Of a stretch of 64,000 bases of DNA, positions 55,194-64,000 are shown one piece after another. The DNA comes from Streptomyces antibioticus. Lineage in GTDB: Bacteria; Actinomycetota; Actinomycetes; Streptomycetales; Streptomycetaceae. The stretch lies in the NCBI RefSeq assembly GCF_002019855.1, contig NZ_CM007717.1:2038888-2102887 (forward strand). The letters are read 5' to 3'. Position 1 is the first letter of the stretch. Each line of letters opens with the position of its first letter. The translations under genes and the position numbers were made by a program. The notes beneath the pieces were generated by a model, which did no database searches, was not told the DNA's origin, and worked only from the letters and a program-made list of their open reading frames with translations.

Positions 55194-56043
55194 CGGCCAA
55201 CTGCGCGGCCCGCGTCTTCCGGGCGGCCGGCACCACCAGCGGGGTCCCCGTCTCCGGGTCCTCGATGACCTGGCAGCGCAGCCCGAACACCTGCTCGACC
55301 AGCTCGGCCGTGACGATGTCGTTCGGCGCGCCCTGCGCGATGACCTCGCCGCCCTTCAGCGCGATCAGATGGGTGGCGTACCGGGCCGCGTGGTTGAGGT
55401 CGTGCAGGACGGCGACGAGCGTACGGCCGTGCTCCTCGTGGAGTTCGGCGCAGAGGTCGAGGACGTCGATCTGGTGCTGGATGTCGAGGTAGGTGGTCGG
55501 CTCGTCGAGCAGCAGCAGCGGGGTCTGCTGGGCGAGCGCCATCGCGATCCACACGCGCTGCCGCTGGCCGCCGGACAGCTCGTCCACGTACCGGTCGCCG
55601 AGTTCGGCGACGCCGGTGCGCGCCATGGACTCCTGGACGACCCGCTCGTCCTCGGCCGACCACTGGCGCAGGATGCCCTGGTGCGGATAGCGGCCGCGGC
55701 CCACCAGGTCGGCGACGGTGATGCCGTCCGGAGCGACGGACGACTGCGGCAGCAGGCCGAGCGTGCGCGCGACCTTCTTCGCCGGCATCGACTGGATGAC
55801 CTGCCCGTCCAGCAGCACCCGGCCCCGGGAGGGCTTCAGCATCCGCGACAGGGCGCGCAGGAGCGTGGACTTGCCGCACGCGTTGGGGCCGACGATCACG
55901 GTGAAGGAGTGGTCCGGTATCTCCACCGAAAGCTGTTCGGCGATCACCCGCTGGTCGTAGGCGAGGGTGACGTTCTCGGCGGACAGGCGGTTCACGGTGC
56001 TCCCTGGGTTGTTCTTGTTCATGTCCGGCCCGCCCCTGCTCAT
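55177..56043 (-). CDS. Iron-siderophore ABC transporter ATPase
   Basis: A 288-residue FepC/FhuC-type ATPase: Walker A VGPNACGKSTLLRA, signature DELSGGQRQRVWIAMALA, Walker B LLLLDEPTTYLD, and the switch His in LHDLNHA. The ATG at 56043 is ATGA-coupled to the upstream permease gene. A second ATG follows seven residues later because the first codons are duplicated (MSRGGPD twice in the frame). It powers uptake of ferric siderophore with the two permeases. No binding protein is present in the window. Confidence 0.94.
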   Translation of the reverse strand: MSRGGPDMNKNNPGSTVNRLSAENVTLAYDQRVIAEQLSVEIPDHSFTVIVGPNACGKSTLLRALSRMLKPSRGRVLLDGQVIQSMPAKKVARTLGLLPQSSVAPDGITVADLVGRGRYPHQGILRQWSAEDERVVQESMARTGVAELGDRYVDELSGGQRQRVWIAMALAQQTPLLLLDEPTTYLDIQHQIDVLDLCAELHEEHGRTLVAVLHDLNHAARYATHLIALKGGEVIAQGAPNDIVTAELVEQVFGLRCQVIEDPETGTPLVVPAARKTRAAQLAATEAS

Positions 56044-57107
56044 ATCCGGCCCGCCCTGCGCTCGGTGACGAGAAGCCACAGCAGGTAGACACCGCCGAGC
56101 ACCCCGGTGACGACGCCCACCGGAAGCTGCCCGTCGCCGAACAGCCGCTGCGAGGCCCAGTCGGCGGTGACCAGCAGGGCGGCGCCCATGCAGAGCGACG
56201 CGACGAGGTTGGGGCCGGGCGAGCGGGTGAGGCGGCGGGCGAGCTGCGGCGCGGTGAGCGCCACGAAGCTCACGGGGCCCGCGGCGGCGGTGGCGGCGGC
56301 GGTGAGCAGCACGGCCGACACCATCAGCACCAGCCGCACCCGCTCCACCCGCACCCCGAGCGCGCCGGCGACGTCGTCGCCCATCTCCGTCATCCGCAGC
56401 CCGCGCGCGTTGCCGAGGACGAGCGGGACGAGCACCCCGACCAGGACGAGCAGCGGCCAGACCTGCTTCCAGTCCCGCCCGTCCAGCGTCCCGGTCATCC
56501 AGACGACGGCCCGCGCCGCGTCCACGAAGTCGGCCTTGGTGATCAGATAGCCGTTGACCGCCGTGGCGACCGCCGACACACCGATGCCGACGAGCACCAG
56601 CCGGTAGCCGTGCACGCCCCGCTTCCACGCCAGCAGATAGATCGCGGCCCCGGTCACCAGCCCGCCGACCAGCGCGCCGATCGTGACCTGGGTGGTGGTC
56701 CCGGAGAACAGCACGATCATCACGAGCGCGCCGGCCGTCGCCCCCTGTCCGAGGCCGAGCACATCGGGGCTGCCGAGCGGATTGCGGGTCACGGCCTGGA
56801 ACAGCGCCCCGCCGAGCCCCAGCGAGGCCCCGACCAGCAGCCCGACCAGCACGCGGGGCAGCCGCAGTTCCTTGACGACGAGCTGCTGACCGGCGTTCCC
56901 CTCGCCGAACAGGGTCTTGACGACGTCCGCGAACGAGATCGGGAAGTCGCCGGTGCCGATCAGCACGACGCTCGCGGCGAACGCGGCGGCCAGCAGCAGC
57001 ACGACGACCACCAGGGCCCGTACGTCCAGCCGCACCGACAGCCCGCCCGGGGTGCGCAGCGCGCGTGCCGTCCCGGTGGGCTGCCCGGTCTTCTCCACGG
57101 TCCTCAT
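56040..57107 (-). CDS. FecCD-type siderophore transporter permease (second)
   Basis: A 355-residue, ~10-TM BtuC/FecD-type permease. Family motifs are ELRLPRVLVGLLVGASLGLG, VTRNPLGSPDVLGLGQGA, and an MTEMGDDVAGALGVRVERVR coupling segment. The ATG overlaps the first permease stop (ATGA, 57104-57107). It forms the channel heterodimer with the upstream gene product. Confidence 0.94.
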   Translation of the reverse strand: MRTVEKTGQPTGTARALRTPGGLSVRLDVRALVVVVLLLAAAFAASVVLIGTGDFPISFADVVKTLFGEGNAGQQLVVKELRLPRVLVGLLVGASLGLGGALFQAVTRNPLGSPDVLGLGQGATAGALVMIVLFSGTTTQVTIGALVGGLVTGAAIYLLAWKRGVHGYRLVLVGIGVSAVATAVNGYLITKADFVDAARAVVWMTGTLDGRDWKQVWPLLVLVGVLVPLVLGNARGLRMTEMGDDVAGALGVRVERVRLVLMVSAVLLTAAATAAAGPVSFVALTAPQLARRLTRSPGPNLVASLCMGAALLVTADWASQRLFGDGQLPVGVVTGVLGGVYLLWLLVTERRAGRI

Positions 57108-58159
57108 AGCTGGGCCGTCCTCCGCCGTCGTACGAGAAAGATGAAGACCGGCCCGCCGATCACCGCGGTGACGATGCCGACCTGGACCTCCGCCGGACGG
57201 GCCACGACCCGGCCGAGCACATCGGAGCCCAGCAGCAGCACCGGCGACAGGATCGCCGCGTACGGCATGATCCAGCGCTGGTCGGGGCCGGTGAAGGAGC
57301 GGACGACGTGCGGGACCATCAGCCCCACGAACACGATCGGCCCGCAGGCCGCGGTCGCCGCCCCGCACAGCACGGTCGCGGCGAGCATCGACAGCGCCCG
57401 GGTCCGGTTCAGGTTCGCGCCCAGCGCCCTCGCCGTGTCGTCGCCCATCGCCACCGCGTTCAGCGGCCGGGCGAGGGCCAGCGCCAGCAGCGAGCCGACG
57501 ACCAGGAACGGCACCACCTGCCGGATCGTTTCGTCGGTCGCCGAGGACAGCGAACCCACCGTCCAGAACCGCATCCGGCCGAGCGCCGCGTCATCCATGA
57601 TCATCACGGCCTGGAGATAGCCGTAGAGCGCGGCGCTGATCGCCGTACCGGCCAGCGCCAGCCGCACCGGTGTGGCGCCCCGGCTGCCGCCGAGGAACCA
57701 AACGAGCGCGCCGACCGCGGCCGCGCCGAAGAAGGCGAACCACACATAGCCGTTCAGGCTGGTCACACCGAAGAACGTGATGGCCGTGACCACCGCCGCC
57801 GAGGCCCCGGCGTTCAGACCGAGCAGCCCCGGGTCGGCCAGCGGATTGCGGGTGAGCGCCTGGAGCACCGACCCGGACAGCCCCAGCGCCGCCCCGGCGA
57901 GCAGCCCCAGCACGGTCCGCGAGATCCGCTCGTCGACGACGACGTCCGCGTACGTCCCCGAGTCGGCGAACAGCCCGTGCCAGACCTGCGCCACGGACAG
58001 CTCCTTGGCGCCGACGGCGATGCTCGCCATCGCCACCAGCAGCAGCACCGCCACGGCGACGAGCAGACCCACGGAGCGGATCACCCGGCGTCTCGGGGAC
58101 GCGGGGGGCGCGGGGGCGGCGGATTCCGCGCTCTGTTCGGGAAGACTGTCGACCAACAC
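57104..58159 (-). CDS. FecCD-type siderophore transporter permease (first)
   Basis: A 351-residue ~10-TM permease: ERISRTVLGLLAGAALGLSG, ALTRNPLADPGLLGLNAGAS, and the AMGDDTARALGANLNRTRAL coupling region. The GTG at 58159 follows an in-frame TAA. No Shine-Dalgarno is at the right distance, and TAACCT 6 nt upstream suggests a leaderless start inside the iron box, so iron repression would block initiation. It is the first gene of the three-gene iron uptake operon. Confidence 0.94.
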   Translation of the reverse strand: MLVDSLPEQSAESAAPAPPASPRRRVIRSVGLLVAVAVLLLVAMASIAVGAKELSVAQVWHGLFADSGTYADVVVDERISRTVLGLLAGAALGLSGSVLQALTRNPLADPGLLGLNAGASAAVVTAITFFGVTSLNGYVWFAFFGAAAVGALVWFLGGSRGATPVRLALAGTAISAALYGYLQAVMIMDDAALGRMRFWTVGSLSSATDETIRQVVPFLVVGSLLALALARPLNAVAMGDDTARALGANLNRTRALSMLAATVLCGAATAACGPIVFVGLMVPHVVRSFTGPDQRWIMPYAAILSPVLLLGSDVLGRVVARPAEVQVGIVTAVIGGPVFIFLVRRRRTAQL

Positions 58160-58163
58160 GCGG

Positions 58164-58182
58164 TTAGGTTAGCCTACCCTCC
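58164..58182. promoter_or_regulatory. Iron box (DmdR/IdeR operator)
   Basis: TTAGGTTAGCCTACCCTCC matches the 19-bp actinobacterial iron-box consensus (TTAGGTTAGGCTAACCTAA) at 15 positions, including the whole left half. It lies 5-23 nt upstream of the first permease gene. Iron-loaded DmdR1/IdeR would repress the operon. Confidence 0.82.
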
Positions 58183-58232
58183 TAAGTGACCCGAAATGCC
58201 AGGTCAGGGACCTGTCTCCGCCCTTGCCGGTG

Positions 58233-59261
58233 TCACAGCCCCAGCCGCGCCAGCGCCTTCCCGCCGTCGAGCGCACAGCTCTCCGGGCCCGCCGCCGTCC
58301 AGGCCGCCGCGCACAGCGCCCGCAGCCCGTCCAGCGCGTCGCCCTCGCCCGCCAGCTCCAGCCGCTCCGTGCCCGCCGTCGCCGTCCATCCGCCGCAGCG
58401 GAACCCGGCCCCGTCCGCCGCCACCTCCGGCTGCCCGGTGAGCAGCCCGCGCAGATCGGCGTCCACGAACGTCGGCCGGTGCCGCGGCGGCGCCGCCAGC
58501 AACTGCGCCCCGTCGGTGACCCCGGTCAACACCAGCAGCGAGTCCACCTCGCCGTTGAACGCCCCCTCGATGTCGGTGTCCAGCCGGTCCCCCACCACCA
58601 ACGGCCGCTCCGCGCCCGTCCGCAGGATCGTCTCCCGGTGCATCGGCGGCAGCGGCTTCCCCGCGACCTGCGGCTCCGCCCCGGTCGCGATCCGCACGAC
58701 CTCCACCGCCGCGCCGTTGCCCGGCGCGATCCCCCGCCCGCTCGGAATCGTCAGATCGGTGTTCGACGCGAACCACGGCACCCCGCGCGCCACCGCGTAC
58801 GACGCCTCCGCGAACCGCCCCCACGTCAGATCGGGACCGCCGAACCCCTGCACCACGGCCGCCGGATCGTCGTCCGCCGACTCCACCGGCTCGAGGCCCC
58901 GCTCCCGCAGCGCGACCCGCAGCCCCTCGCCGCCGATCACCAGCACCCGCGACCCCGCCGGCACCTGCTCGGCGATCAGCCGCGCCACCGCCTGCGCCGA
59001 GGTGATCACATCACCGGCCGCCGTCGGTATCCCCAGCTCCGTCAGATGCCCGGCCACCGCGTCGGGCGTCCGCAGCGCGTTGTTGGTGACGTACGCGAGC
59101 CGCATCCCGCCCGCCCGCGCCGCGTCCAGCGACGCGACGGCGTGCACGATCGCGTTCCCGCCCGCGTACACCACGCCGTCCAGGTCGAGCAGCGCCGTGT
59201 CGTACGCCTCGCTCAGGGCCTGCCCACTGCCCTCGGGCCTCGTCCTGACGCTCCGGCTCAT
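58233..59261 (-). CDS. HAD-IIA family phosphatase
   Basis: A 342-residue NagD/p-nitrophenylphosphatase-like hydrolase. Motif I is ALLDLDGVVYAG with catalytic Asp27/Asp29, motif II is YVTNNA, motif III is in AGKPLPPMH, and the final acidic motif is VVGDRLDTDIEGAF. Full length, with GAGGAG 9-10 nt before the ATG. It dephosphorylates small phosphate esters, but the substrate is not evident. Its C-terminus extends past the HAD core. Confidence 0.92.
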   Translation of the reverse strand: MSRSVRTRPEGSGQALSEAYDTALLDLDGVVYAGGNAIVHAVASLDAARAGGMRLAYVTNNALRTPDAVAGHLTELGIPTAAGDVITSAQAVARLIAEQVPAGSRVLVIGGEGLRVALRERGLEPVESADDDPAAVVQGFGGPDLTWGRFAEASYAVARGVPWFASNTDLTIPSGRGIAPGNGAAVEVVRIATGAEPQVAGKPLPPMHRETILRTGAERPLVVGDRLDTDIEGAFNGEVDSLLVLTGVTDGAQLLAAPPRHRPTFVDADLRGLLTGQPEVAADGAGFRCGGWTATAGTERLELAGEGDALDGLRALCAAAWTAAGPESCALDGGKALARLGL

Positions 59262-59320
59262 TGCACATCGCTCCTCGTTCACTCGTTTCACCCGATCATC
59301 CCGCATGCCACCGACACACG

Positions 59321-59326
59321 TACGAT
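59321..59326 (+). promoter_or_regulatory. -10 element of leaderless DUF1015 gene
   Basis: TACGAT, a TANNNT-type -10, ends 6 nt before the ATG at 59333. Confidence 0.5.
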
Positions 59327-59332
59327 GCCGGG

Positions 59333-60616
59333 ATGAACACAGCAGGTCACTCGGAAGCAACGGCGCCCCGGGGCCTGGAACTCACCCCGTTCCGAGGTCT
59401 GCGCTACGACCCCGACCGGGTCGGCAGCCTCGCCGCCGTCACGTCCCCGCCGTACGACGTCGTCGTCCGTCCCGACGGCCTGCACCACCTCCAGGACGCG
59501 GACCCGCACAACATCGTCCGCCTGATCCTCCCCCAGGCCGTCACCCCCACCGCGCGCAACGACCAGGCCGCCGACACCCTGCGCCACTGGCTCGCCGAGG
59601 GCATCCTGACCGCCGACCCCGAACCCGCCCTGTACGTCTACGAACAGCGGCACGCGGACGGCATGATCCAGCGCGGCGTCATCGGCACCCTGCGCGTCTC
59701 CGACCCCGCCGAGGGCGTCGTCCTGCCCCACGAGGACGTCATGCCGCACGTCGTCGCCGACCGCGCGGCCCTGATGCGCGCCACCCACGCCAACCTCGAA
59801 CCGCTGCTGCTCACCTACCGCGGCGACGGCACGGCGGCGGAGATCGTGGACCGCACCGCCGAGCGCCCCCCACTGCTCTCCACCACCACCGAGGACGGCT
59901 ACAGCCACCGCCTGTGGTCCCTCACCGACCCCGCCGACCTTGCCGCCGTGCAGAGGGACCTGGCGGGCCACCAGGCCCTCATCGCCGACGGCCACCACCG
60001 CTGGGCCACCTACCTCCGGCTGCGCGCCGAGCACCCCTCCCCCAGCCCCTGGGACCACGGCCTGGTCCTGCTGGTCGACACCGCCCGGTACCCGCTGCGC
60101 GTCCGCGCCATCCACCGCCTGCTGCACGGCCTCCCGGTCGCGGACGCCCTGGCCGCCGTGGACGGCCTGTTCCGCGTCCGGCGCCTGGACGTCCCGCTCC
60201 CCGAGGCCCTCGACGCCCTCGCGGACGCGGCCTGCGCCGGCAACGCCTTCCTGCTGGCGGGCGACGACGCCTTCCACCTCCTGGACCGCCCCGACCCGGA
60301 GCTGCTGGCCCGCACGGTCCCCCAGGACCGCCCCGAAGCCTGGCGCACCCTGGACGCCACGGTCCTGCACGCCGCGCTCCTCGACCACGTCTGGCACATC
60401 CCCGAGGACGACCCCGCCCGCATCGCCTACATCCACGACACCGCCGCCACGGTCCGCAAGGCCCGACGCGACGGCGGTACGGCGGTGCTGCTGCACCCGG
60501 TGCGCGAGGAGGTCGTCCGCGACCTGGCCCGACAGGGCGTCACGATGCCCCGCAAGTCGACGTCGTTCGGCCCGAAGCCGGCGTCGGGGCTGGTGCTGCG
60601 CGCGCTGGACCTGTGA
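59333..60616 (+). CDS. DUF1015 family protein
   Basis: A 427-residue protein with the DUF1015 features: the opening TPFRGLRYDPDRVGSLAAVT then SPPYDVV, the LYVYEQRHADGMIQRGVIGT block, the conserved IADGHHRWATYLRLR, and the end PRKSTSFGPKPASGLVLRAL. Function is unknown, although homologues in other phyla sit near serine/threonine metabolism genes. TACGAT at 59321-59326 lies 6 nt before the ATG and no ribosome-binding site is present, so the transcript looks leaderless. Confidence 0.92.
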   Translation: MNTAGHSEATAPRGLELTPFRGLRYDPDRVGSLAAVTSPPYDVVVRPDGLHHLQDADPHNIVRLILPQAVTPTARNDQAADTLRHWLAEGILTADPEPALYVYEQRHADGMIQRGVIGTLRVSDPAEGVVLPHEDVMPHVVADRAALMRATHANLEPLLLTYRGDGTAAEIVDRTAERPPLLSTTTEDGYSHRLWSLTDPADLAAVQRDLAGHQALIADGHHRWATYLRLRAEHPSPSPWDHGLVLLVDTARYPLRVRAIHRLLHGLPVADALAAVDGLFRVRRLDVPLPEALDALADAACAGNAFLLAGDDAFHLLDRPDPELLARTVPQDRPEAWRTLDATVLHAALLDHVWHIPEDDPARIAYIHDTAATVRKARRDGGTAVLLHPVREEVVRDLARQGVTMPRKSTSFGPKPASGLVLRALDL

Positions 60617-60630
60617 GCACAAGAAAAAGG

Positions 60631-60674
60631 GGAAGGGGCGGGAGTCCGGCAGTCGCCGGGCTCCCGCCCCTTCC
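60631..60674. terminator. Bidirectional hairpin between DUF1015 and RDD-repeat genes
   Basis: GGAAGGGGCGGGAG (60631-60644) pairs perfectly with 60661-60674, extended by TCCGGC/GCCGGG. The A-rich upstream run (AAGAAAAAGG) acts as T-tract on the minus strand. Confidence 0.8.
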
Positions 60675-60693
60675 TTGTCACCGCTGACGGAGG

Positions 60694-62625
60694 TCAGTCC
60701 TCGTCGCGGCCCTCACGGTCGTCGTCGGCGCGGTCGTCCGCCTCGTCGGCGTCCTGCTCCTCGGCCTCCGCCTCCGCGCCGGTGGCCGCGGACTCGTCCT
60801 CGGTCAGCGCGTCGACGAACTCCACACCGTCCAGCTCGGCGAGCCGGTCGGAGGCGTCCGTGCTGCCGTCGCGGTCCGCCTCGACCGCCTTGGCGAACCA
60901 CTCACGGGCCTCGCCCTCACGCCCGGCGGCCAGCAGCGCGTCGGCGTACGCGTACCGCAGCCGCGCGGTCCACGGCTGCACGGAGTTCGACGCCAGCTCG
61001 GGGCTCTGCAGGGTGACGATGGCCGCGTCGAGCTGGTCCATGTCACGCCGGGCACCGGCGGCGACGAGACGCATCTCCACCTGGCCGGCCTTGTCGAGCT
61101 TGTTCACCTCGGGGGCACCGGCCATGTCCAGCGCCTTCTCGGGGCGCCCGAGACCGCGCTCGCAGTCGGCCATGACCGGCCACAGCTCCACCGACCCGGT
61201 CATCCGCCGCGCGGCCCGGAACTCGGCGAGCGCCTCGCTGTACTTCTGGTTGGCGTACGCCGCGAACCCGGCCGCCTCCCGCACCGCCGCGACACGCGAC
61301 GCGAGCCGCAGCGCGATCTTGGAGTACGCGTAGGCACCCTCGGGGTCCTCGTCGATCAGCCGCGCGACCATCACCAGGTTGCGGGCGACGTCGTCCGCGA
61401 GCGTCTTCGGCAGGCTCTGGAGCTCCTGCCGTACGTCCTTGTCGATCTCCTCGCCGGTGACGTCCTCCGGGATCGGCAGCCGCTTGATCGGCTCACGGTC
61501 CCGGTCCCGCTCGTCACGGAAGCGTCCGCCGCCACGACGGTCGTCACCGCGCCGGTCGTCACGCCGGTCGTCCCTGCGGTCGTCCCGTCCACGGAAGCCA
61601 CCGGGCCTGCCGCCACGGTCGTCCCGCCGGAAGCCGCCGGGGCGCCCGCCGCGGTCGTCACGTCGGTCGTCTCGACGCGGGTAGCCACCGCCGCCACCAC
61701 GGTTGTCATCGCGGCGGAACGGCGGACGCTCACCACGGTCGTCACGGCGGTCATCGCGCCGGTCGTCGCGCCGGAAACCACCACGGTCGTCACCACGCCG
61801 GTCGTCCCGACGGTCATCCCGTCGGTCGTCACGGCGGAAGCCCTGGCCTCGGTCGTCGCGACGGGGGCCGCGGTCACGGTCGTCGCGCTGGAAGGCCGGA
61901 CGACCACCACGGTCATCGCGACGGTCGTCGCGGCGCGGGTAGCCTCCGCCACCACCACGGTTGTCGTCACGCCGGAAGGCCGGACGGTCACCACGGTCAT
62001 CGCGACGATCGTCCCGACGGAAACCACCACGGTCGTCACGACGGTCATCCCGGCGGTCGTCGCGCCGGCCGTAGCCGCCACGGTCGCGGTCCCGGTCGCC
62101 GCCGTATCCACCGCGGTTGTCGTCACGGCGGAAGGGCGGACGCTCACCGCGGTCGTCACGGCGGAAGCCCTGGCCTCGGTCATCACGACGCGGGCCGCGG
62201 TCGCGGTCGTCGCGCTGGAACGCGGGGCGGCCGCCACGGTCGTCACGTCGGTCATCGCGCCGGTCGTCGCGGCGCGGGTAACCACCGCCACCACCACGGT
62301 TGTCATCGCGACGGAAGGCCGGACGGTCACCACGGTCATCCCGACGATCGTCACGGCGGTCATCGCGCCGATCGTCCCGACGGAAACCACCACGGTCGTC
62401 ACGACGGCCGTATCCGCCGCCACCGCCAACGCGGTTGTCGTCACGCCGGTCGTCGCGCCGGCCGTACCCGCCGCCGCCACGGTTGTCGTCGCGGCGGAAG
62501 CCACCACGGTCACCACGCTCACCGCGGTCTCGGTCGCCGCGGTAACCGCCGCGGTCGCCCCGGTCCCCACTGTCCCGTCGCCGCTGGTCGCGCTCCGGTC
62601 GATCGTCGGGAGAGTTGGTGGACAT
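60694..62625 (-). CDS. RDD/RGG-repeat protein with TPR-like C-terminal domain
   Basis: A 643-residue protein. Residues 1 to ~378 are built from repeats of Arg, Asp and Gly (RRDDRRDD, DNRGGGGGY, RGGRPAFQRDD, RGQGFRRDD) in long duplicated blocks. The rest, from IKRLPIPEDVTGEE, is a helical TPR-like domain (ALRLASRVAAVREAAGFAAY, KYSEALAEFRAARR) ending in an acidic tail. Similar proteins in actinobacteria are annotated as TPR proteins. The repeat region resembles RGG-type RNA-binding, phase-separating sequence. It lies on the same strand just after the 5S gene, past the rrn terminator. Role in RNA or ribosome biology is inference. Confidence 0.9.
   Translation of the reverse strand: MSTNSPDDRPERDQRRRDSGDRGDRGGYRGDRDRGERGDRGGFRRDDNRGGGGYGRRDDRRDDNRVGGGGGYGRRDDRGGFRRDDRRDDRRDDRRDDRGDRPAFRRDDNRGGGGGYPRRDDRRDDRRDDRGGRPAFQRDDRDRGPRRDDRGQGFRRDDRGERPPFRRDDNRGGYGGDRDRDRGGYGRRDDRRDDRRDDRGGFRRDDRRDDRGDRPAFRRDDNRGGGGGYPRRDDRRDDRGGRPAFQRDDRDRGPRRDDRGQGFRRDDRRDDRRDDRRGDDRGGFRRDDRRDDRRDDRGERPPFRRDDNRGGGGGYPRRDDRRDDRGGRPGGFRRDDRGGRPGGFRGRDDRRDDRRDDRRGDDRRGGGRFRDERDRDREPIKRLPIPEDVTGEEIDKDVRQELQSLPKTLADDVARNLVMVARLIDEDPEGAYAYSKIALRLASRVAAVREAAGFAAYANQKYSEALAEFRAARRMTGSVELWPVMADCERGLGRPEKALDMAGAPEVNKLDKAGQVEMRLVAAGARRDMDQLDAAIVTLQSPELASNSVQPWTARLRYAYADALLAAGREGEAREWFAKAVEADRDGSTDASDRLAELDGVEFVDALTEDESAATGAEAEAEEQDADEADDRADDDREGRDED
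61500..62560 (-). repeat. In-frame Arg/Asp/Gly-coding repeat tract
   Basis: The N-terminal third-to-half of the gene consists of imperfect DNA repeats (CGGTCGTC-rich on the plus strand) with units of about 12-30 bp and larger duplicated blocks. Two copies of a ~40-residue block containing RGGRPAFQRDDRDRGPRRDD lie near 61,860 and 62,190. Confidence 0.85.
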
Positions 62626-62698
62626 GGTGACTCCTGTCTTCGGTACCGCAAGTCATTCTCGCGCAGTCGGGAAGCCCGCGCGCTCCGGAAAAACAAAA

Positions 62699-62742
62699 AG
62701 GACCCCTGGCCCCAGCGTGAACGCTGGGACCAGGGGTCCTTC
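62699..62742 (-). terminator. rrn operon terminator
   Basis: A long GC-rich hairpin (AGGACCCCTGG...CCAGGGGTCCT around a TTCA loop) is followed on the minus strand by TTTTTGTTTTT (62698-62686), a classical intrinsic terminator just after 5S. Confidence 0.92.
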
Positions 62743-62750
62743 CAAAGATT

Positions 62751-62869
62751 GTTCGGCGGTGTCCTACTCTCCCACAGGGTCCCCCCTGCAGTACCATCGG
62801 CGCTGTGAGGCTTAGCTTCCGGGTTCGGAATGTAACCGGGCGTTTCCCTCACGCTATGACCACCGAAAC
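62751..62869 (-). rRNA. rrf: 5S ribosomal RNA
   Basis: The minus strand begins GTTTCGGTGGTCATAGCGTG and ends GGACACCGCCGAAC. It has the conserved CCCGGTTACATTCCGAACCC and GGGAGAGTAGG segments. About 119 nt, in the usual 23S-5S order. Confidence 0.95.
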
Positions 62870-62970
62870 CCTAATGGTTTCGAGCGAACAAGCACACTTT
62901 TTAATTATGCATTCTGCTCAAAGCCGGCAACGGTCGTTGCCTCAGAACTAACACAGTGGACGCGAGCAAC
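62870..62970 (-). other. 23S-5S spacer
   Basis: About 100 bp, AT-richer than the surroundings, between the 23S 3' end and 5S. It holds rRNA processing sequence and no tRNA. Confidence 0.7.

Positions 62971-64000
<1,030 letters not shown>

Noticed and set aside
61500..62560. CRISPR-like repeated sequence
   Set aside because: Repeats are imperfect, in frame, and translate into RDD/RGG motifs. There are no constant-length spacers or cas genes.

Overview
The window is chromosomal DNA from a high-GC actinomycete, almost certainly a Streptomyces. Supporting signs are about 70-75% GC with strong third-position GC bias, many GTG starts, dense 1-4 bp stop/start overlaps, tandem secreted streptogrisin-type proteases, a SepF-like (Sfl) protein, an Rpf/LysM secreted protein, a cysteine leader peptide, and an iron box. 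From memory, the gene order from the SepF-like gene to the siderophore transporter resembles the SCO1749-SCO1790 part of the S. coelicolor core chromosome. No search was run.

Layout. 1-3,250: tail of a membrane protein, then two tandem alpha-lytic/streptogrisin serine proteases. 3,249-9,764: a candidate sulfur-scavenging locus. One minus-strand operon has polar amino-acid ABC permease, FAD/NAD(P)-binding oxidoreductase, ABC ATPase, luciferase-like monooxygenase and DUF1684 protein. The lipoprotein binding protein is transcribed divergently behind a Cys-ended leader peptide. 9,796-12,502: orphan CvnD-like GTPase, a DUF5685 protein with an extreme Cys tail, and SflA-like SepF paralogue. 12,549-18,638: acyl-CoA dehydrogenase, DHA2 exporter, PIG-V-like membrane protein, PAP2 phosphatase and I78 inhibitor. 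18,948-23,559: stand-alone cytochrome oxidase subunit I, a foldback repeat, RpfA-like protein and two unknowns. 23,641-28,586: der-plsC-cmk-(repeat-rich gap)-tyrA-aroH. 28,745-30,927: Rieske lipoprotein, ADP-ribosylglycohydrolase and Nudix/NrtR-like protein with an operator-like palindrome. 31,097-36,502: rluB-scpB-scpA-(RHH-like)-parA, a chromosome organisation cluster. 36,874-45,277: ald, an NTPase-TPR protein, ADP-ribose pyrophosphatase, pyrG and a GH15 enzyme. 45,293-50,690: DUF5996, a flavoprotein oxidase, PucR regulator and a glycosyltransferase. 50,956-54,484: recN-nadK-tlyA. 54,492-60,616: two divergent, apparently leaderless small genes, an iron-boxed siderophore ABC transporter, HAD phosphatase and DUF1015. 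60,694-64,000: an Arg/Asp/Gly-repeat protein with a TPR-like C-terminus directly downstream of a minus-strand rRNA operon (5S complete, 3' part of 23S).

Most of the window is conserved housekeeping chromosome. I saw no prophage, integrase, transposase, CRISPR array, tRNA or biosynthetic cluster. The items most worth a second look are the leader-controlled ABC/monooxygenase locus, the Cys-tail DUF5685 protein, the repeat-extended ScpA, the RDD/RGG-repeat protein beside rrn, the 235-bp foldback element, the repeat-filled cmk-tyrA gap, the NrtR-like operator, and a 21-bp motif found twice (plus a weaker third copy).
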